From contig NZ_NFJB01000020.1 in the NCBI RefSeq assembly GCF_002159645.1, forward strand, positions 1 through 64,000: a DNA stretch of 64,000 nt. Direction: 5' to 3'. The stretch comes from Parabacteroides sp. An277 (lineage in GTDB: Bacteria; Bacteroidota; Bacteroidia; Bacteroidales; Tannerellaceae). The stretch's first letter is position 1; every line of letters begins with the position of its first letter. Below are positions 18,122-27,371 of this stretch, piece after piece. The notes under the pieces are model-generated. The model made no database searches, was not told where the DNA came from, and saw nothing but the letters and a program-made list of their open reading frames with translations. The position numbers and the translations under genes were made by a program.

Positions 18122-20088
18122 ATCTTGTTTGTATTATTTATATGGTCTAGACTTTCATCCGACAAATGTAGTGAAAATATCACAGATTTAAGCTCTTCAC
18201 TTACTTTTTGTACGGTGATTATATCTTGTCTCAACAATTTCCGCTGGTAAATAGCCAACAAATAAACCGGAATACCTACTGGCAAGAAAAGACCTATTGC
18301 TAATGCCACTTTCTGTCCGAGATCGGCATTCAACTGATGATAATTGCCGATAATAGGATAATCCATCAACTTGTTCAAAAGTAAATTCTGGTCGGAATTG
18401 GCTAATTCCTCAACAATACTTTCCATTTCCAGCGCAAGCGCCTCGGCCTCATGGTCTTTTCCTCCTGATTTCCAATATTGGATATAATTAATCCAACGGC
18501 GATGCTTCGTGATGTAATGTGCCGCATTCTGTGACAATTCCGTAAGACGAGGCACAATAGCGTCGTAATCTGGCGTATAGATAATGACTTCCTTCCGCTC
18601 AATTTTACGTCCCGGACGTTTGCCAATCAAATTCTTCAAAGCATTCAAATAGGTGTCGGCATTTAAAATCACAGAATCGTTAACAGCCTTATAAGTTAGA
18701 AAGATACCCAACGGCGTAAGCACGGCCGAACTCAACCACATGCCTTCCCATGCCGGCCAAATACCATCACGCGCCATCTTAAAACCGATATTATCAATAA
18801 TATAATAAAAGATAAAAAGAAAGACCGATATCACCACCGGCATACCTAAACCTCCTTTGCGAATAATCGCTCCTAACGGTGCGCCAATGAAGAAAAACAC
18901 CAAACAAGCAAACGAAAGAGTAAATTTCTTGTGCCATTCCGTCAAGTGACGTCTTACTTTGTTGGATTCATCTCCCACCGTAGAGGCTTTAAACACCAAT
19001 TCCGCCCGGGTATTATCGATATTTCCTTTCGCTTTCGCCAGAATAGCCGATTGCTCTCCAGGCGTAAGAGCTTGGTAAAGACTATCAAAATTCAACGTAA
19101 TCTTTTCGGCCAAAGGTACTAATGAATCAATCTTATTAACGGCTTGCGACTTTCCATCTATCTTTTCCCGCTGAACAAACTCCTGTCGGTAAGACTGGCG
19201 CATGACGAGCTTGGCATTCTCGTTCTTGACACTATCAAGACGGACGGTCATCGAATCGATAGAAGCTTGCAATGCCGCCAAGTTTTTCCCGACGTATTGG
19301 TTTTCCATAAAGGATTCGTCGCCCCGGCGGAAATTAGAATCGAACTCTATCAAGATGTCCTTCGTAGCAAACGACTCGCGCCGGTAAGGGACGGCCGATT
19401 TCATCTTCGATTGCTGCGATTGTTGCTTCAGGTTCTCAAATGATTCGCCATTGAAAAGGGAAAGAATCAGGTACAATTTGTCTTCCGATGTCTTCAAACG
19501 ACCTGAATCAGCTACGATTACACGAGCATTGTTAAAACCTTCCGAGTAATCATAAATCATCATATCCTTTAGCAAACCGTTTTTCTCCTTCTCTTTCACA
19601 TAGACACTATAGCCCGTAATCTCTTTATAAAAGGTACTTTCCGGGATATCCAGTTCGGGCGACTTCTGACGAATGGAATAAAATAACGTATAGAGCTTTA
19701 CTTGAATGATAGGCATCGCATTGTTTTGGAAGAAAAACGCCCCCACAGAAATCAACCCAATCGTGACGATAAGCGGACGCATGATGCGTATCAACGAGAC
19801 TCCCGCCGACTTCATCGCCAAAAGCTCCAACCGCTCTCCTAAATTACCAAACGTCATCAACGAAGCCAATAAGATGGCCAACGGAAGCGCCATAGGTACC
19901 AACGAAAGTGCTGCATACATGAACATCTCCGCCAAGACAGGGATACTCAACCCTTTACCTACCATATCGTCAATTGAACGCCAAAGGAATTGCATCAACA
20001 CGATGAAAAGGCATATCCCAAAAGTCATGAAAAAAAGCGGCAGAAAGGTCTGCAGCATGAATGTATATAATCGTTTTATTCTAAACAT
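18118..20088 (-). CDS. LptF/LptG-family permease of the LPS exporter
   Basis: This 656-residue inner-membrane protein belongs to the YjgP/YjgQ family that extracts LPS from the inner membrane with LptB. Transmembrane helices lie near residues 12-34, 57-80 and 97-117. They are followed by a periplasmic beta-jellyroll with a long coiled-coil-like insertion, then three helices ([45 protein letters not shown]). A further C-terminal extension of about 150 residues includes one more hydrophobic segment. It is longer than the E. coli proteins (about 360), as is usual for the Bacteroidetes form. Whether it is LptF or LptG cannot be told here. I chose the ATG at 20088 because the longer frame starts at a TTG lying in the -7 box (20107-20114). 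It overlaps ribBA by 4 nt. Confidence 0.92.
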   Translation of the reverse strand: MFRIKRLYTFMLQTFLPLFFMTFGICLFIVLMQFLWRSIDDMVGKGLSIPVLAEMFMYAALSLVPMALPLAILLASLMTFGNLGERLELLAMKSAGVSLIRIMRPLIVTIGLISVGAFFFQNNAMPIIQVKLYTLFYSIRQKSPELDIPESTFYKEITGYSVYVKEKEKNGLLKDMMIYDYSEGFNNARVIVADSGRLKTSEDKLYLILSLFNGESFENLKQQSQQSKMKSAVPYRRESFATKDILIEFDSNFRRGDESFMENQYVGKNLAALQASIDSMTVRLDSVKNENAKLVMRQSYRQEFVQREKIDGKSQAVNKIDSLVPLAEKITLNFDSLYQALTPGEQSAILAKAKGNIDNTRAELVFKASTVGDESNKVRRHLTEWHKKFTLSFACLVFFFIGAPLGAIIRKGGLGMPVVISVFLFIFYYIIDNIGFKMARDGIWPAWEGMWLSSAVLTPLGIFLTYKAVNDSVILNADTYLNALKNLIGKRPGRKIERKEVIIYTPDYDAIVPRLTELSQNAAHYITKHRRWINYIQYWKSGGKDHEAEALALEMESIVEELANSDQNLLLNKLMDYPIIGNYHQLNADLGQKVALAIGLFLPVGIPVYLLAIYQRKLLRQDIITVQKVSEELKSVIFSLHLSDESLDHINNTNKI

Positions 20089-20106
20089 TGCCTTCTTATT
20101 GTGGGG

Positions 20107-20114
20107 CAAAAGTA
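20107..20114 (-). promoter_or_regulatory. -7 box for the lptF/G-ribBA-aspC operon
   Basis: The minus strand reads TACTTTTG, a full match to TAnnTTTG, 18 nt from the ATG at 20088. It lies in the 69-bp gap after the SRPBCC gene, so the operon can be expressed independently of that gene. Confidence 0.6.
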
Positions 20115-20157
20115 GTGCAAAAAACGATAATTTCCTCTTTTTTATATGTAAAACTAC

Positions 20158-20544
20158 CTAAATGCCGAGGCTGCGTCGCAGGGTATCCACTTGATGGTCC
20201 CACAAATCAATAGCATCTTGTTTCTCGCTTGGTTCTGCGAAATCGGTTATTTGAAGGGCTGTCGTACCGCTTAGTTCCAATTTATGGATAGAAAACTCGA
20301 AATAAGCTACCGGGTCTGTCTCATCTTCCCAACGATAACGGATTCGCTCATCGGGCTTAAGCAATACGACCCTTGCCTGCTGCATGTCTTTATCCCACCG
20401 GAAGGTATACAACGTACGGTTCGTTATCGTCACTTTTTCGGCAAACCATGCGGCCAGTCCGTTCGGAGTGGTTAGCTGATTCCAAAGGCTATTAAGCGAC
20501 ACGTTGCCTAATCCATACTCAATATCAAACTTTTCTTTTGTCAT
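20158..20544 (-). CDS. SRPBCC/START-like domain protein
   Basis: This 128-residue cytoplasmic protein has the helix-grip fold seen in AHSA1-like and START-like small proteins. It opens with a beta strand (KFDIEYGLGN) and a helix (SLNSLWNQLTTPNGLAAWF). Strands such as LYTFRWDKDMQQARVVLLK and RIRYRWED follow, ending in a long C-terminal helix (DAIDLWDHQVDTLRRSLG). Such proteins hold a hydrophobic ligand or assist a partner, but the partner here is unknown. This form is common and conserved in Bacteroidales as a single small domain. It is transcribed leftward ahead of the LPS permease, and its stop is 69 bp from the permease start. The 5' region (20545-20734) has no strong -7 match; TATATTG near 20575-20581 is the closest. 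Confidence 0.85.
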   Translation of the reverse strand: MTKEKFDIEYGLGNVSLNSLWNQLTTPNGLAAWFAEKVTITNRTLYTFRWDKDMQQARVVLLKPDERIRYRWEDETDPVAYFEFSIHKLELSGTTALQITDFAEPSEKQDAIDLWDHQVDTLRRSLGI

Positions 20545-20734
20545 AAATCAATGAGCCTTTATGTTTTTCGGCGGCAATATACGAAAAATTCGACACTTGA
20601 CAAATTTTTAATTGAATATTAATAAAAAATAAGTTCCCGCCATACTTTTCGAGGAAAAGAACGGTGCAAAAAGGAATGGATACCGAAGTAAACTTCCAGA
20701 CACCCTGAAAAAAGTTCGAAACATACGACCCATT

Positions 20735-20822
20735 CTCTATCTTTAGCCTAAAGATACATATCTTTAAGCTGCAGATACGTGTCTTTAAGTTGAAGATATA
20801 TATCTTTAGGCTAAAGATAGAG
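20735..20822. repeat. 21-bp phased palindromic array, four units, ends in inverted repeat
   Basis: TATCTTTA-type cores start at 20738, 20759, 20780 and 20801, exactly 21 bp apart. Each forms TATCTTTA-GNC-TAAAGATA or a degenerate version. The outer two units make the whole block a large inverted repeat, from CTCTATCTTTAGCC at the left to GGCTAAAGATAGAG at the right. It lies between two divergent genes. The 19-bp core recurs at 60603-60621 with one mismatch. Confidence 0.9.
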
Positions 20823-20972
20823 AAATACTCGAATCCTTTCCCATTTTCCATAGGACCTAATCACTTTACTCCAAGTACCTATCCGCCTTAAGCCGAGAAA
20901 CTACGAATCAGAATCCGTAACATGGGTAACACGAACTGTAATATAGGTAATGTTTCGTTGCTTTCTTCCCCT

Positions 20973-20980
20973 TAATTTTG
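20973..20980 (+). promoter_or_regulatory. -7 box for the DUF362 gene
   Basis: TAATTTTG is a full match to TAnnTTTG. An ATG follows only 4 nt later (20985), opening a 15-codon reading frame that overlaps the DUF362 gene start. Confidence 0.55.
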
Positions 20981-20984
20981 CAGC

Positions 20985-21032
20985 ATGAATAAGAATATAA
21001 ATAAAAAACATAGCTTATGGACAAGAAAATGA
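20985..21032 (+). CDS. possible 15-residue upstream peptide of the DUF362 gene
   Basis: A short frame reads MNKNINKKHSLWTRK and ends at TGA 21030-21032. This stop overlaps the ATG at 21029 (MTRRTW) in ATGA form. Its ATG is 4 nt past the -7 box, so it would be near-leaderless. The arrangement could couple translation into the main gene. It may also be chance, since the sequence is AT-rich. Confidence 0.3.
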   Translation: MNKNINKKHSLWTRK

Positions 21033-22027
21033 CACGCAGGACTTGGATGAAGTCCTCAATTGCAGCTTTAGCCTCGATGGCCGTGCTCAAAGAGATGCCG
21101 GCGTGTGCTAAAATAGAGGCTACGCAAGGGATGAGCGTAGCCAAAGCATCGAAAGTATACATGACGAAGGAAATCTCACCGGCCAGTTTGGTACGCATCT
21201 ATGAAGCATTGGGACGCAAAGCTACGGGACACGTAGCCGTCAAAATATCAACGGGCGAACCTGGAGGGCATAACTTCCTGCAGCCTGCATTGATAAAAGA
21301 TTTGGTAAAAGAGGCGAACGGGACAATCGTAGAATGCAACACCGCCTATGCTGGTCGCCGCTCTACGACGGAAGAACATCTAAAAGCAGCTCGTGAACAC
21401 GGCTTCTTCGAGATTGCCAACGTGGATATCATGGACGCTGAGGGCGACATGCGACTTGAAGTACGCGATAAGAAACACTTGCAGTACAATCTTGTAGGAG
21501 CGCATTTAAAAGATTATGACTTCATGATTAACCTCGCCCACTTCAAGGGGCATGCCATGGGCGGATTCGGAGGTGTATTGAAGAACCAATCCATTGGCGT
21601 CGCCTCCTCCCATGGGAAAGCTTATATCCATACAGCTGGTAAGACATCCGAACCCGCCGAACTATGGAACAACTTGCCTGAGCAAGACGCTTTCCTCGAG
21701 TCGATGGCTGCCGCCGCACAAGCCGTAGCCGACCACTTCGGAGACAAAATTCTTTATATTAACGTCATGAACAATATCTCCATTGATTGTGATTGCGATG
21801 CGCATCCGCACGATCCGGAATTACAAGATATTGGCATTCTTGCTTCACTCGACCCTGTCGCACTCGACAATGCCTGCCTGGATTTGATTTATGCCATCCA
21901 ACCAACGGAAGGAAATAACAATCAACCGCTTGTCGAACGCATCAACCAGCTCCACGGACGACACACAGTCGATTATGCCGAGCAAATCGGATTAGGAAGT
22001 AAACGCTACGAAATAATCACTATTTGA
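21017..22027 (+). CDS. DUF362-domain protein with a Tat-like export signal
   Basis: This 336-residue protein belongs to the DUF362 family, often found with or fused to ferredoxin domains. Here no CxxCxxC cluster is present. The N-terminus reads MTRRTWMKSS followed by a hydrophobic stretch and PACA, which matches a twin-arginine signal (T-R-R-x-W-M-K). Conserved family blocks are HVAVKISTGEPGG, DFMINLAHFKGHAMGGFGG, a cysteine/aspartate-rich IDCDCDAHPHD, and GILASLDPVALDNACLDLIY. The start could be 21017 or 21029; the latter overlaps an upstream mini-frame by ATGA and begins directly at the Tat-like motif. The gene is alone on its strand, convergent with apbE. Its reaction is not known; DUF362 proteins may act in redox cofactor handling. 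Confidence 0.9.
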   Translation: MDKKMTRRTWMKSSIAALASMAVLKEMPACAKIEATQGMSVAKASKVYMTKEISPASLVRIYEALGRKATGHVAVKISTGEPGGHNFLQPALIKDLVKEANGTIVECNTAYAGRRSTTEEHLKAAREHGFFEIANVDIMDAEGDMRLEVRDKKHLQYNLVGAHLKDYDFMINLAHFKGHAMGGFGGVLKNQSIGVASSHGKAYIHTAGKTSEPAELWNNLPEQDAFLESMAAAAQAVADHFGDKILYINVMNNISIDCDCDAHPHDPELQDIGILASLDPVALDNACLDLIYAIQPTEGNNNQPLVERINQLHGRHTVDYAEQIGLGSKRYEIITI

Positions 22028-22046
22028 TATGATAAAAAGGTGTACG

Positions 22047-22116
22047 GATGGACAAACAGGAAAACAACATTTTTAAATATAGTCTGCTACTTTTTTCAAC
22101 CCCTGTTTGTTCCATC
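22047..22116. terminator. hairpin between convergent DUF362 and apbE genes
   Basis: GATGGACAAACAGG (22047-22060) pairs with CCTGTTTGTTCCATC (22102-22116) except for one bulge. The loop is about 41 nt and has T-rich runs. It sits between two converging genes, so a two-way terminator is plausible. Confidence 0.45.
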
Positions 22117-22131
22117 TGTCGCCTTTCGTTT

Positions 22132-23148
22132 TTACTCTTTCAACTGGATTAAATAATCTTTAAATCCATCCGACTCTACATATTTATATTCCATCGAATC
22201 ATCCGAACAAATCAGAAAATATTCTATTTCGGGAAGCTGTTGCTTTAAGACAGCCGCACTATCCGAACCTATCACCATGCAAGCCGTCGCACAAGCATCT
22301 GCCAACTGTGCCGTTGGAGCAATAACCGTTGCACTTAACACATCCCGTTGAACCGGTGTGCCGGCACGCGGATCGATAGTATGAGCATATTTCTTTCCCT
22401 CTTTCAAATAGAAATTCCGGTAATTGCCGGAAGTAGCCATCCCCCGACGCGAACCTTTCAAATGAATCGTTGCCTGAAGTTCTTGGTTCAATCCAGAAGC
22501 ATCATCTGTCGGACGTGTAATCCCCAAGCGCCAATATTCACCCCGTGGATTAATACCCTTCGAAACTATTTCTCCCCCAAACTCAACCATATAATTCTGA
22601 ATGCCATGCTTATCGAACATATCGGCAATCATATCGCATACGGTTCCATCGGCCAACGAAGAACAATTCAACGACATTCGAGCATCCTCCTTCTGAATGC
22701 GATTACCCTTCAGATGCAATTTCTGATACCCCACGAACTGCTGAATGCTATCGATATGTGCTGGCGTAACACTATCCTTTTTACTAAAACCGAAGCCCCA
22801 AAGATTAATCAGTGGGGCTGACGTAATATCATAAGCACCATTTGTATAAGAAGAAAGTGTTAAAGCCGTATGTAATGCTGTCAATAAAGTCGAATCCTCA
22901 ACTACATCCAATTCATTTCGATTAATTTGCGAAAGAACGGATGTCGAATCAAAAACATTAAACAATTGATAAAAGCGATCCAATTCTGCTTTTATTTCCT
23001 CATCAAGCGGTTCATTATATTCATATTTAATATGAAAAGGCGTATGCAATTGCCCACTATATGTATAATACTGTTTCGAAACTGATTGGCAACTAACAAG
23101 ACTTACTAGCCAACCAAACAAACACACAAATAGGATATAATTCTTCAT
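22132..23148 (-). CDS. apbE: ApbE-type FAD:protein FMN transferase, lipoprotein
   Basis: This 338-residue enzyme attaches FMN to threonine or serine of target flavoproteins such as the NQR or RNF subunits, outside the cytoplasmic membrane. The lipobox LVSC at residues 17-20 marks it as a lipoprotein. Family landmarks are YDITSAPLINLWGFG, MSLNCSSLADGTVCD, VEFGGEIVSKG, the HTIDPRAGTPV flavin-pocket motif, and APTAQLADACATACMV near the metal site. The N-terminus is short, as in Bacteroidales forms. It lies 12 nt downstream of prfC and ends the leftward operon. The target flavoprotein genes are not in the window. Confidence 0.94.
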   Translation of the reverse strand: MKNYILFVCLFGWLVSLVSCQSVSKQYYTYSGQLHTPFHIKYEYNEPLDEEIKAELDRFYQLFNVFDSTSVLSQINRNELDVVEDSTLLTALHTALTLSSYTNGAYDITSAPLINLWGFGFSKKDSVTPAHIDSIQQFVGYQKLHLKGNRIQKEDARMSLNCSSLADGTVCDMIADMFDKHGIQNYMVEFGGEIVSKGINPRGEYWRLGITRPTDDASGLNQELQATIHLKGSRRGMATSGNYRNFYLKEGKKYAHTIDPRAGTPVQRDVLSATVIAPTAQLADACATACMVIGSDSAAVLKQQLPEIEYFLICSDDSMEYKYVESDGFKDYLIQLKE

Positions 23149-23160
23149 GCTTAATTCTAA

Positions 23161-24741
23161 TTAAAACTCCGATGTAAAGTGGAACTTAATATCCGGAAAA
23201 TCCTGCTGTGCCATCATCAAGACATAAGAGGAATCGGCGAGATAAACATCGCGGCCTTCCTTATCCAACGCCATGTATTGCGCTTTACGCTTTTTGAAAT
23301 TCTCAAGCATCTCGGCGTTATCGCTTTCAATCCAGCAAGCTTTGTAAAGACTGAGGGGTTCCCAGCGGCATTGCGCACCGTACTCGTGAAGCAAACGGTA
23401 TTGAATTACCTCGAACTGGAGCTGGCCCACAGTACCGATAATCTTCCTGCCGTTGAACTGGTTGGTAAAAAGCTGGGCGACGCCTTCGTCCATCAGTTGC
23501 TCGATGCCCTTGTTCAGTTGCTTTGCCTTCATCGGGTCGGCGTTCTCGATGTATTTGAACATTTCCGGCGAGAAACTGGGGAGGCCCTTGAAGTGAAGCT
23601 CTTCGCCTGCGGTAAGCGTATCGCCGATTTTGAAATTTCCCGTATCGGGCAGACCCACAATGTCGCCAGCAAAAGCCTCGTCCACCACTTCCTTCTTTTG
23701 CGCCATGAAAGCCGTAGGACTGCTGAAGCGCATCATCTTCCCGAAGCGGACGTGTTTGTAATTCACGTTGCGCTCGAATTTTCCGGAACAAACCTTCACG
23801 AAAGCGATGCAGCTGCGGTGATTCGGGTCCATATTGGCATGAATCTTGAAGACGAAGCCTGAAAACGCATCCTCTTCCGGATCAACCACCCGTTCCAGAG
23901 CCTGAACAGGTCGGGGCGAAGGCGCGATACGGATAAAGCAATCCAGCAGCTCCTTAACACCGAAATTATTCAGCGCGGAGCCGAAGAACACCGGAGCGAT
24001 GTCGCCAGACAGGTAGGTATTCACGTCGAACTCCGGGTAAACGCCTTCAATCATTTCCACATCCTCGCGGAGCTTTGCGGCCTGAGCCGGGTCGATGTAG
24101 TTCTCCAATTCCGGGCTGTTGATATCTTTAAACTCGACGTTTTCCGTTACGTATTGTTTGCTCGGCATATAGAGATTAAGTTTTTGCTCGTAAAGATTAT
24201 AAACACCACGGAAACGCTGGCCCATATCAATTGGCCAACTGAGCGGGCGGACGTGAATGTGGAGTTCTTCCTCGATTTCGTCCAGCAAATCGAAGGGGTC
24301 TTTACCATCACGGTCCATCTTGTTCACAAAGACGATGACGGGCGTCTTGCGCATACGGCAGACTTCCATCAGCTTGCGTGTCTGAGCTTCTACCCCCTTC
24401 GCCACGTCGATAACGATGATAACGCTATCCACCGCCGTGAGCGTGCGAAAAGTATCTTCGGCGAAGTCTTGGTGTCCGGGCGTATCGAGGATGTTTATTT
24501 TATGGTCGGCATAATCAAACGCCATGACGGACGTAGCCACGGAGATACCGCGCTGCTTTTCGATTTCCATCCAGTCCGACGTCGCCGTCTTCTTAATCTT
24601 ATTTGATTTAACTGCACCCGCCACGTGGATAGCTCCACCGAAGAGCAACAACTTCTCTGTCAATGTTGTTTTACCCGCATCTGGATGACTAATAATTGCA
24701 AATGTTCTTCTCCTTTTGATTTCTTCTGAAAATTGGCCCAT
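23161..24741 (-). CDS. prfC: peptide chain release factor 3
   Basis: This 526-residue translational GTPase recycles release factors 1 and 2 from the ribosome after termination. The G-domain motifs are [14 protein letters not shown] (18-31, P-loop), the switch region [18 protein letters not shown] and NKMDRDG. They are followed by the RF3-specific insertion [19 protein letters not shown] and domains II-III ending [22 protein letters not shown]. The length is standard for the family, and EF-G-type domains IV-V are absent, which separates it from EF-G. It follows rmlD by 9 nt in the same operon. This placement with sugar-nucleotide and Mur-like genes appears to be a lineage arrangement rather than a functional one. 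Confidence 0.97.
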   Translation of the reverse strand: MGQFSEEIKRRRTFAIISHPDAGKTTLTEKLLLFGGAIHVAGAVKSNKIKKTATSDWMEIEKQRGISVATSVMAFDYADHKINILDTPGHQDFAEDTFRTLTAVDSVIIVIDVAKGVEAQTRKLMEVCRMRKTPVIVFVNKMDRDGKDPFDLLDEIEEELHIHVRPLSWPIDMGQRFRGVYNLYEQKLNLYMPSKQYVTENVEFKDINSPELENYIDPAQAAKLREDVEMIEGVYPEFDVNTYLSGDIAPVFFGSALNNFGVKELLDCFIRIAPSPRPVQALERVVDPEEDAFSGFVFKIHANMDPNHRSCIAFVKVCSGKFERNVNYKHVRFGKMMRFSSPTAFMAQKKEVVDEAFAGDIVGLPDTGNFKIGDTLTAGEELHFKGLPSFSPEMFKYIENADPMKAKQLNKGIEQLMDEGVAQLFTNQFNGRKIIGTVGQLQFEVIQYRLLHEYGAQCRWEPLSLYKACWIESDNAEMLENFKKRKAQYMALDKEGRDVYLADSSYVLMMAQQDFPDIKFHFTSEF

Positions 24742-24750
24742 TTCTTTTGT

Positions 24751-25635
24751 TTATTTCTTCAATGCATTCATATTAGCTAAACAAGTACGAAGGCTATCCG
24801 TCCAATGCGGAATCTGTAATCCGCATGCTTGTTTGATTTTCTTTTTGTTTAACACACTATACCACGGACGAGATGCTACAGACGGGTATTCACCCGTTTC
24901 GATAGGAAGCACCCGAGCTGGCAAACCCGCTTGATAAATCACCTCATGCGCAAAATCGTACCAACTACACACGCCTTCGTTCGAATAATGGTAGAGTCCC
25001 GCTTTCAACTCACCGCGCGAATCACTTTCTAAGATTTCCATCATGGCAAAAGCCAAGTCTCCCGCATACGTCGGCGTACCAACTTGATCACATACCACCT
25101 TTATCTCTTCCCGCTCGGCTCCTAAACGCAACATCGTCTTGACAAAATTAGCTCCATATTCGGAATAAAGCCATGACGTACGCAAGACAACAGCTTCCAT
25201 CGAACGCAACAATACCTGATAATCACCCATCGCTTTCGTCTTGGCATACCAGGATAACGGACGAATTGGATTATCTTCCGTATAAGGTAAGAAATGTTCT
25301 CCATCAAACACAAAATCGGTCGATACGTGCAGTACTTTGAAACCGAATTTATGTGAGAAGTCGCTCATCATACGAACCGCGTCCACATTCAGCTTTTCAC
25401 AAGCATCACGTTCTGTCTCTGCCTTCTCCACATTCGTATAAGCCGCGCAATTCACAATCCAATCTATCTTATACTTCTTTTGCACACAAAAAAGCGTATC
25501 CCAATCCGAATAATGCACCATATTAAACTCATCCTTATCCCAAAAGAGAAATTGAAAGCCAGGATGTGCCGGTGCGATTGCTTGGAGCGAGCATCCTAAT
25601 TGCCCTTTAGCCCCTAATACCAATACGGTTTTCAT
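24751..25635 (-). CDS. rmlD: RmlD-type dTDP-4-dehydrorhamnose reductase
   Basis: This 294-residue NADPH-dependent reductase would carry out the final step to dTDP-L-rhamnose for capsule or LPS. Visible are the Rossmann glycine motif GAKGQLG (8-14), NCAAYTNVEKAE (62-73), HVSTDFVFDG (103-112) and the SDR catalytic pair Y130/K134 in SWYAKTKAMG. The RLGAEREEIKVVCDQVGTPTYAGDLA block is typical of RmlD. No rmlA, rmlB or rmlC gene is adjacent, so the rhamnose assignment rests on family resemblance. The start lies 2 nt after the DUF4924 stop, in a tightly packed operon. Confidence 0.92.
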   Translation of the reverse strand: MKTVLVLGAKGQLGCSLQAIAPAHPGFQFLFWDKDEFNMVHYSDWDTLFCVQKKYKIDWIVNCAAYTNVEKAETERDACEKLNVDAVRMMSDFSHKFGFKVLHVSTDFVFDGEHFLPYTEDNPIRPLSWYAKTKAMGDYQVLLRSMEAVVLRTSWLYSEYGANFVKTMLRLGAEREEIKVVCDQVGTPTYAGDLAFAMMEILESDSRGELKAGLYHYSNEGVCSWYDFAHEVIYQAGLPARVLPIETGEYPSVASRPWYSVLNKKKIKQACGLQIPHWTDSLRTCLANMNALKK

Positions 25636-25637
25636 CG

Positions 25638-26189
25638 CTATTCATTTTCTAATTCAAGTTTTCCTTCCATATCATCTCGGTATTTTGCCGCCAAAAGTGC
25701 CAGAAAGGAACTAATTTGCTTGATGCCTTCCAACGTTTCGGGACTCACTTCTTGCCCTTTCATGCGCAATACCAAATAACCATAGACCGCCGTAAAGCAG
25801 GTTTCCAATTCAGCTACATCCGTACCTCCCGATTTCGCGCGAAGTTGGACGATATAAGGTAACGTCTTATAATAAGCCGCTCCATAAACCATCTCACGCG
25901 GAGATTTCAAAAGGCGGAGATGCAAATCAGTCAAAGTAATGACCACGTTCTTATTTAATTGAATATGCCCTGATTCCTTAACGCCTTCGCTACGCATCAT
26001 TTCAATGAGTTCTTCGTACCATTGTTCTATTTCACGCATCGTCTCCTCGGGTTGTTGATAACGTGAAAGAACATTTCGGCGGATTTCCTCCATATCAAAA
26101 TGGTTCGCGCGAATCAAATCTTCTACTTGCCACATATAAAGCAAGTATTCGCAGATGTTTTCTTTTCTTTTCTGACGAGCTATAATCAT
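25638..26189 (-). CDS. DUF4924-family protein
   Basis: This 183-residue, highly charged, all-helical cytoplasmic protein begins MIIARQKRKENICEYLLYMW. From memory that opening is characteristic of the Bacteroidetes family DUF4924, whose function is unknown. Later motifs include QVEDLIRANHFDMEEI and a conserved middle HIQLNKNVVITLTDLHLRLL. There is no signal peptide, membrane helix or metal site. Its ATG overlaps the stop of the Mur-ligase-like gene by 4 nt, and the next gene (rmlD) starts 2 nt after its own stop. The same three-gene order suggests coordinated expression. A structural or regulatory role in the envelope pathway is only a guess. Confidence 0.85.
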   Translation of the reverse strand: MIIARQKRKENICEYLLYMWQVEDLIRANHFDMEEIRRNVLSRYQQPEETMREIEQWYEELIEMMRSEGVKESGHIQLNKNVVITLTDLHLRLLKSPREMVYGAAYYKTLPYIVQLRAKSGGTDVAELETCFTAVYGYLVLRMKGQEVSPETLEGIKQISSFLALLAAKYRDDMEGKLELENE

Positions 26190-27106
26190 AAGGATAATGT
26201 AAAATCAGATACTGATTGATAAAAGTCGGAATCTTTTATACCTAATTGCCGGCAAGCCAACCGGGCGGCATTCACATTGACCAAGAAATAACGGTTCAAT
26301 ACCCGTATCGGATAATCTCCGTAACGTGTCTGGAGAAATGCCTGTCCATCGCGGCACACCGTCGGATGTTCTTCAAAAGGAATAGCCGTAATGTCTGCCC
26401 GGATGCCTTGCACCAATTCGTCGATGGTCGGATCTCCACCATAATATATAAGCTTTCCTTCGCGCTCAATCGAAGTTGAAAAATAACGGTACATATTCAT
26501 ATAGGCTTCAGGCGAGGCATGGTCGTGCGAGGATTCCCACGCCAAGTTCGTCATAACCGCAATATGAGGACGATAAAATTCTAACTGCGAACGTTTTTCC
26601 AAAAGAGAGGTAACGTGTTCATCGCCTTCTATCAAGGCAATCCGCGATTCATAACTAAAATGCAAATGCGTGGCAAGATGCGGCACTTCGCTGGTTAAAG
26701 CATAATCGAACGCATACTTTTGCTGTTTCAAAGCGGCCATAATCATCGCTAAAATAGCCCTTCTTCCCCGGCTACCTGCTACGACGACGCGCGTCTTCGA
26801 CTTCGTCCGTTGATAAATAAACTCGGGTACCGACAACGTCAACAAGCCTAACTCGCGGGCACGTTGAAGCTCCGGGTTATCGCCTTGCACTTGGCGTCCC
26901 AACACAACCGAGTAAGTATCTTTGGTCAATCGTTCCGGAAACCAACCATTTCCATAACACGTAAGCCCACGATGACGCAACTCGTCTAACAACGCATCCG
27001 AGAGAGCTCCCCCCGAAACGCTAACCTCATATCCCTTTTCCTGGATGGCCAAAGCCAATTCCAACATAAGTGGATCCGTGATTGAAATTAAATGAACCTT
27101 TCGCAT
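26186..27106 (-). CDS. short Mur-ligase-like protein (Mpl-type) with a degenerate P-loop
   Basis: This 306-residue protein resembles the Mpl/peptidoglycan-synthetase branch of Mur ligases. Such enzymes join recycled tripeptide to UDP-N-acetylmuramate at the cost of ATP. The N-terminal Rossmann domain (HLISITDPLMLELALAI, then GNGWFPERLTKDTYSVVLG and ADNPEL-like QGDNPEL) is recognisable. So are central motifs such as ALIEGDEHVTS and IAVMTNLAWESSHD. However, the ATP P-loop reads GSRGRR (111-116) where the family has G(T/S)HGKT, so the lysine and threonine are replaced. The protein also ends near residue 306, whereas full homologs have about 450. Most of the C-terminal ligase domain is missing. 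The frame is clean, so it is either a repurposed pseudo-ligase or a long-standing truncated paralog. It leads a five-gene operon with its own -7 box. Confidence 0.8.
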   Translation of the reverse strand: MRKVHLISITDPLMLELALAIQEKGYEVSVSGGALSDALLDELRHRGLTCYGNGWFPERLTKDTYSVVLGRQVQGDNPELQRARELGLLTLSVPEFIYQRTKSKTRVVVAGSRGRRAILAMIMAALKQQKYAFDYALTSEVPHLATHLHFSYESRIALIEGDEHVTSLLEKRSQLEFYRPHIAVMTNLAWESSHDHASPEAYMNMYRYFSTSIEREGKLIYYGGDPTIDELVQGIRADITAIPFEEHPTVCRDGQAFLQTRYGDYPIRVLNRYFLVNVNAARLACRQLGIKDSDFYQSVSDFTLSL

Positions 27107-27125
27107 TGCTTGGATTTTATGCTTG

Positions 27126-27133
27126 CAAAAGTA
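27126..27133 (-). promoter_or_regulatory. -7 box for the Mur-like/DUF4924/rmlD/prfC/apbE operon
   Basis: The minus strand reads TACTTTTG, a full TAnnTTTG match, 19 nt from the ATG at 27106. Confidence 0.6.
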
Positions 27134-27212
27134 CGAAAAAGGAACGATTCACCCAAGGGAAAATTAACGCCTATGCGCTATCCTTTCCAAATCCAGGCAG
27201 AAACCTCATGAA

Positions 27213-27292
27213 ATATAACGAGAATCGGAAAAGATTATAGTTATGATTGAAAAGGTTTATAGTTATCATCCGAAAAGTTCATAACTACCATA
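27213..27292. repeat. 22-bp phased array, about four degenerate units
   Basis: TTATAGTTAT begins at 27235 and 27257, with degenerate copies at 27213 (ATATAACGAG) and 27279 (TCATAACTAC), 22 bp apart. The core is the reverse complement of the core in the 13014 array. It lies between the divergent Mur-like operon and rpsA. Confidence 0.75.
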
Positions 27293-27371
27293 AAAAGGGC
27301 ATAAGCAGGACTTTTTCGCCCCTTCGCCCTACAAATCGGCTCGATTTGTACGAAAAAAACGTTTAATAAAC

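Noticed and set aside
20525-20851. 108-codon frame upstream of the SRPBCC gene
   Set aside because: It runs through the 21-bp array and overlaps the real gene start. The peptide is repeat-derived.
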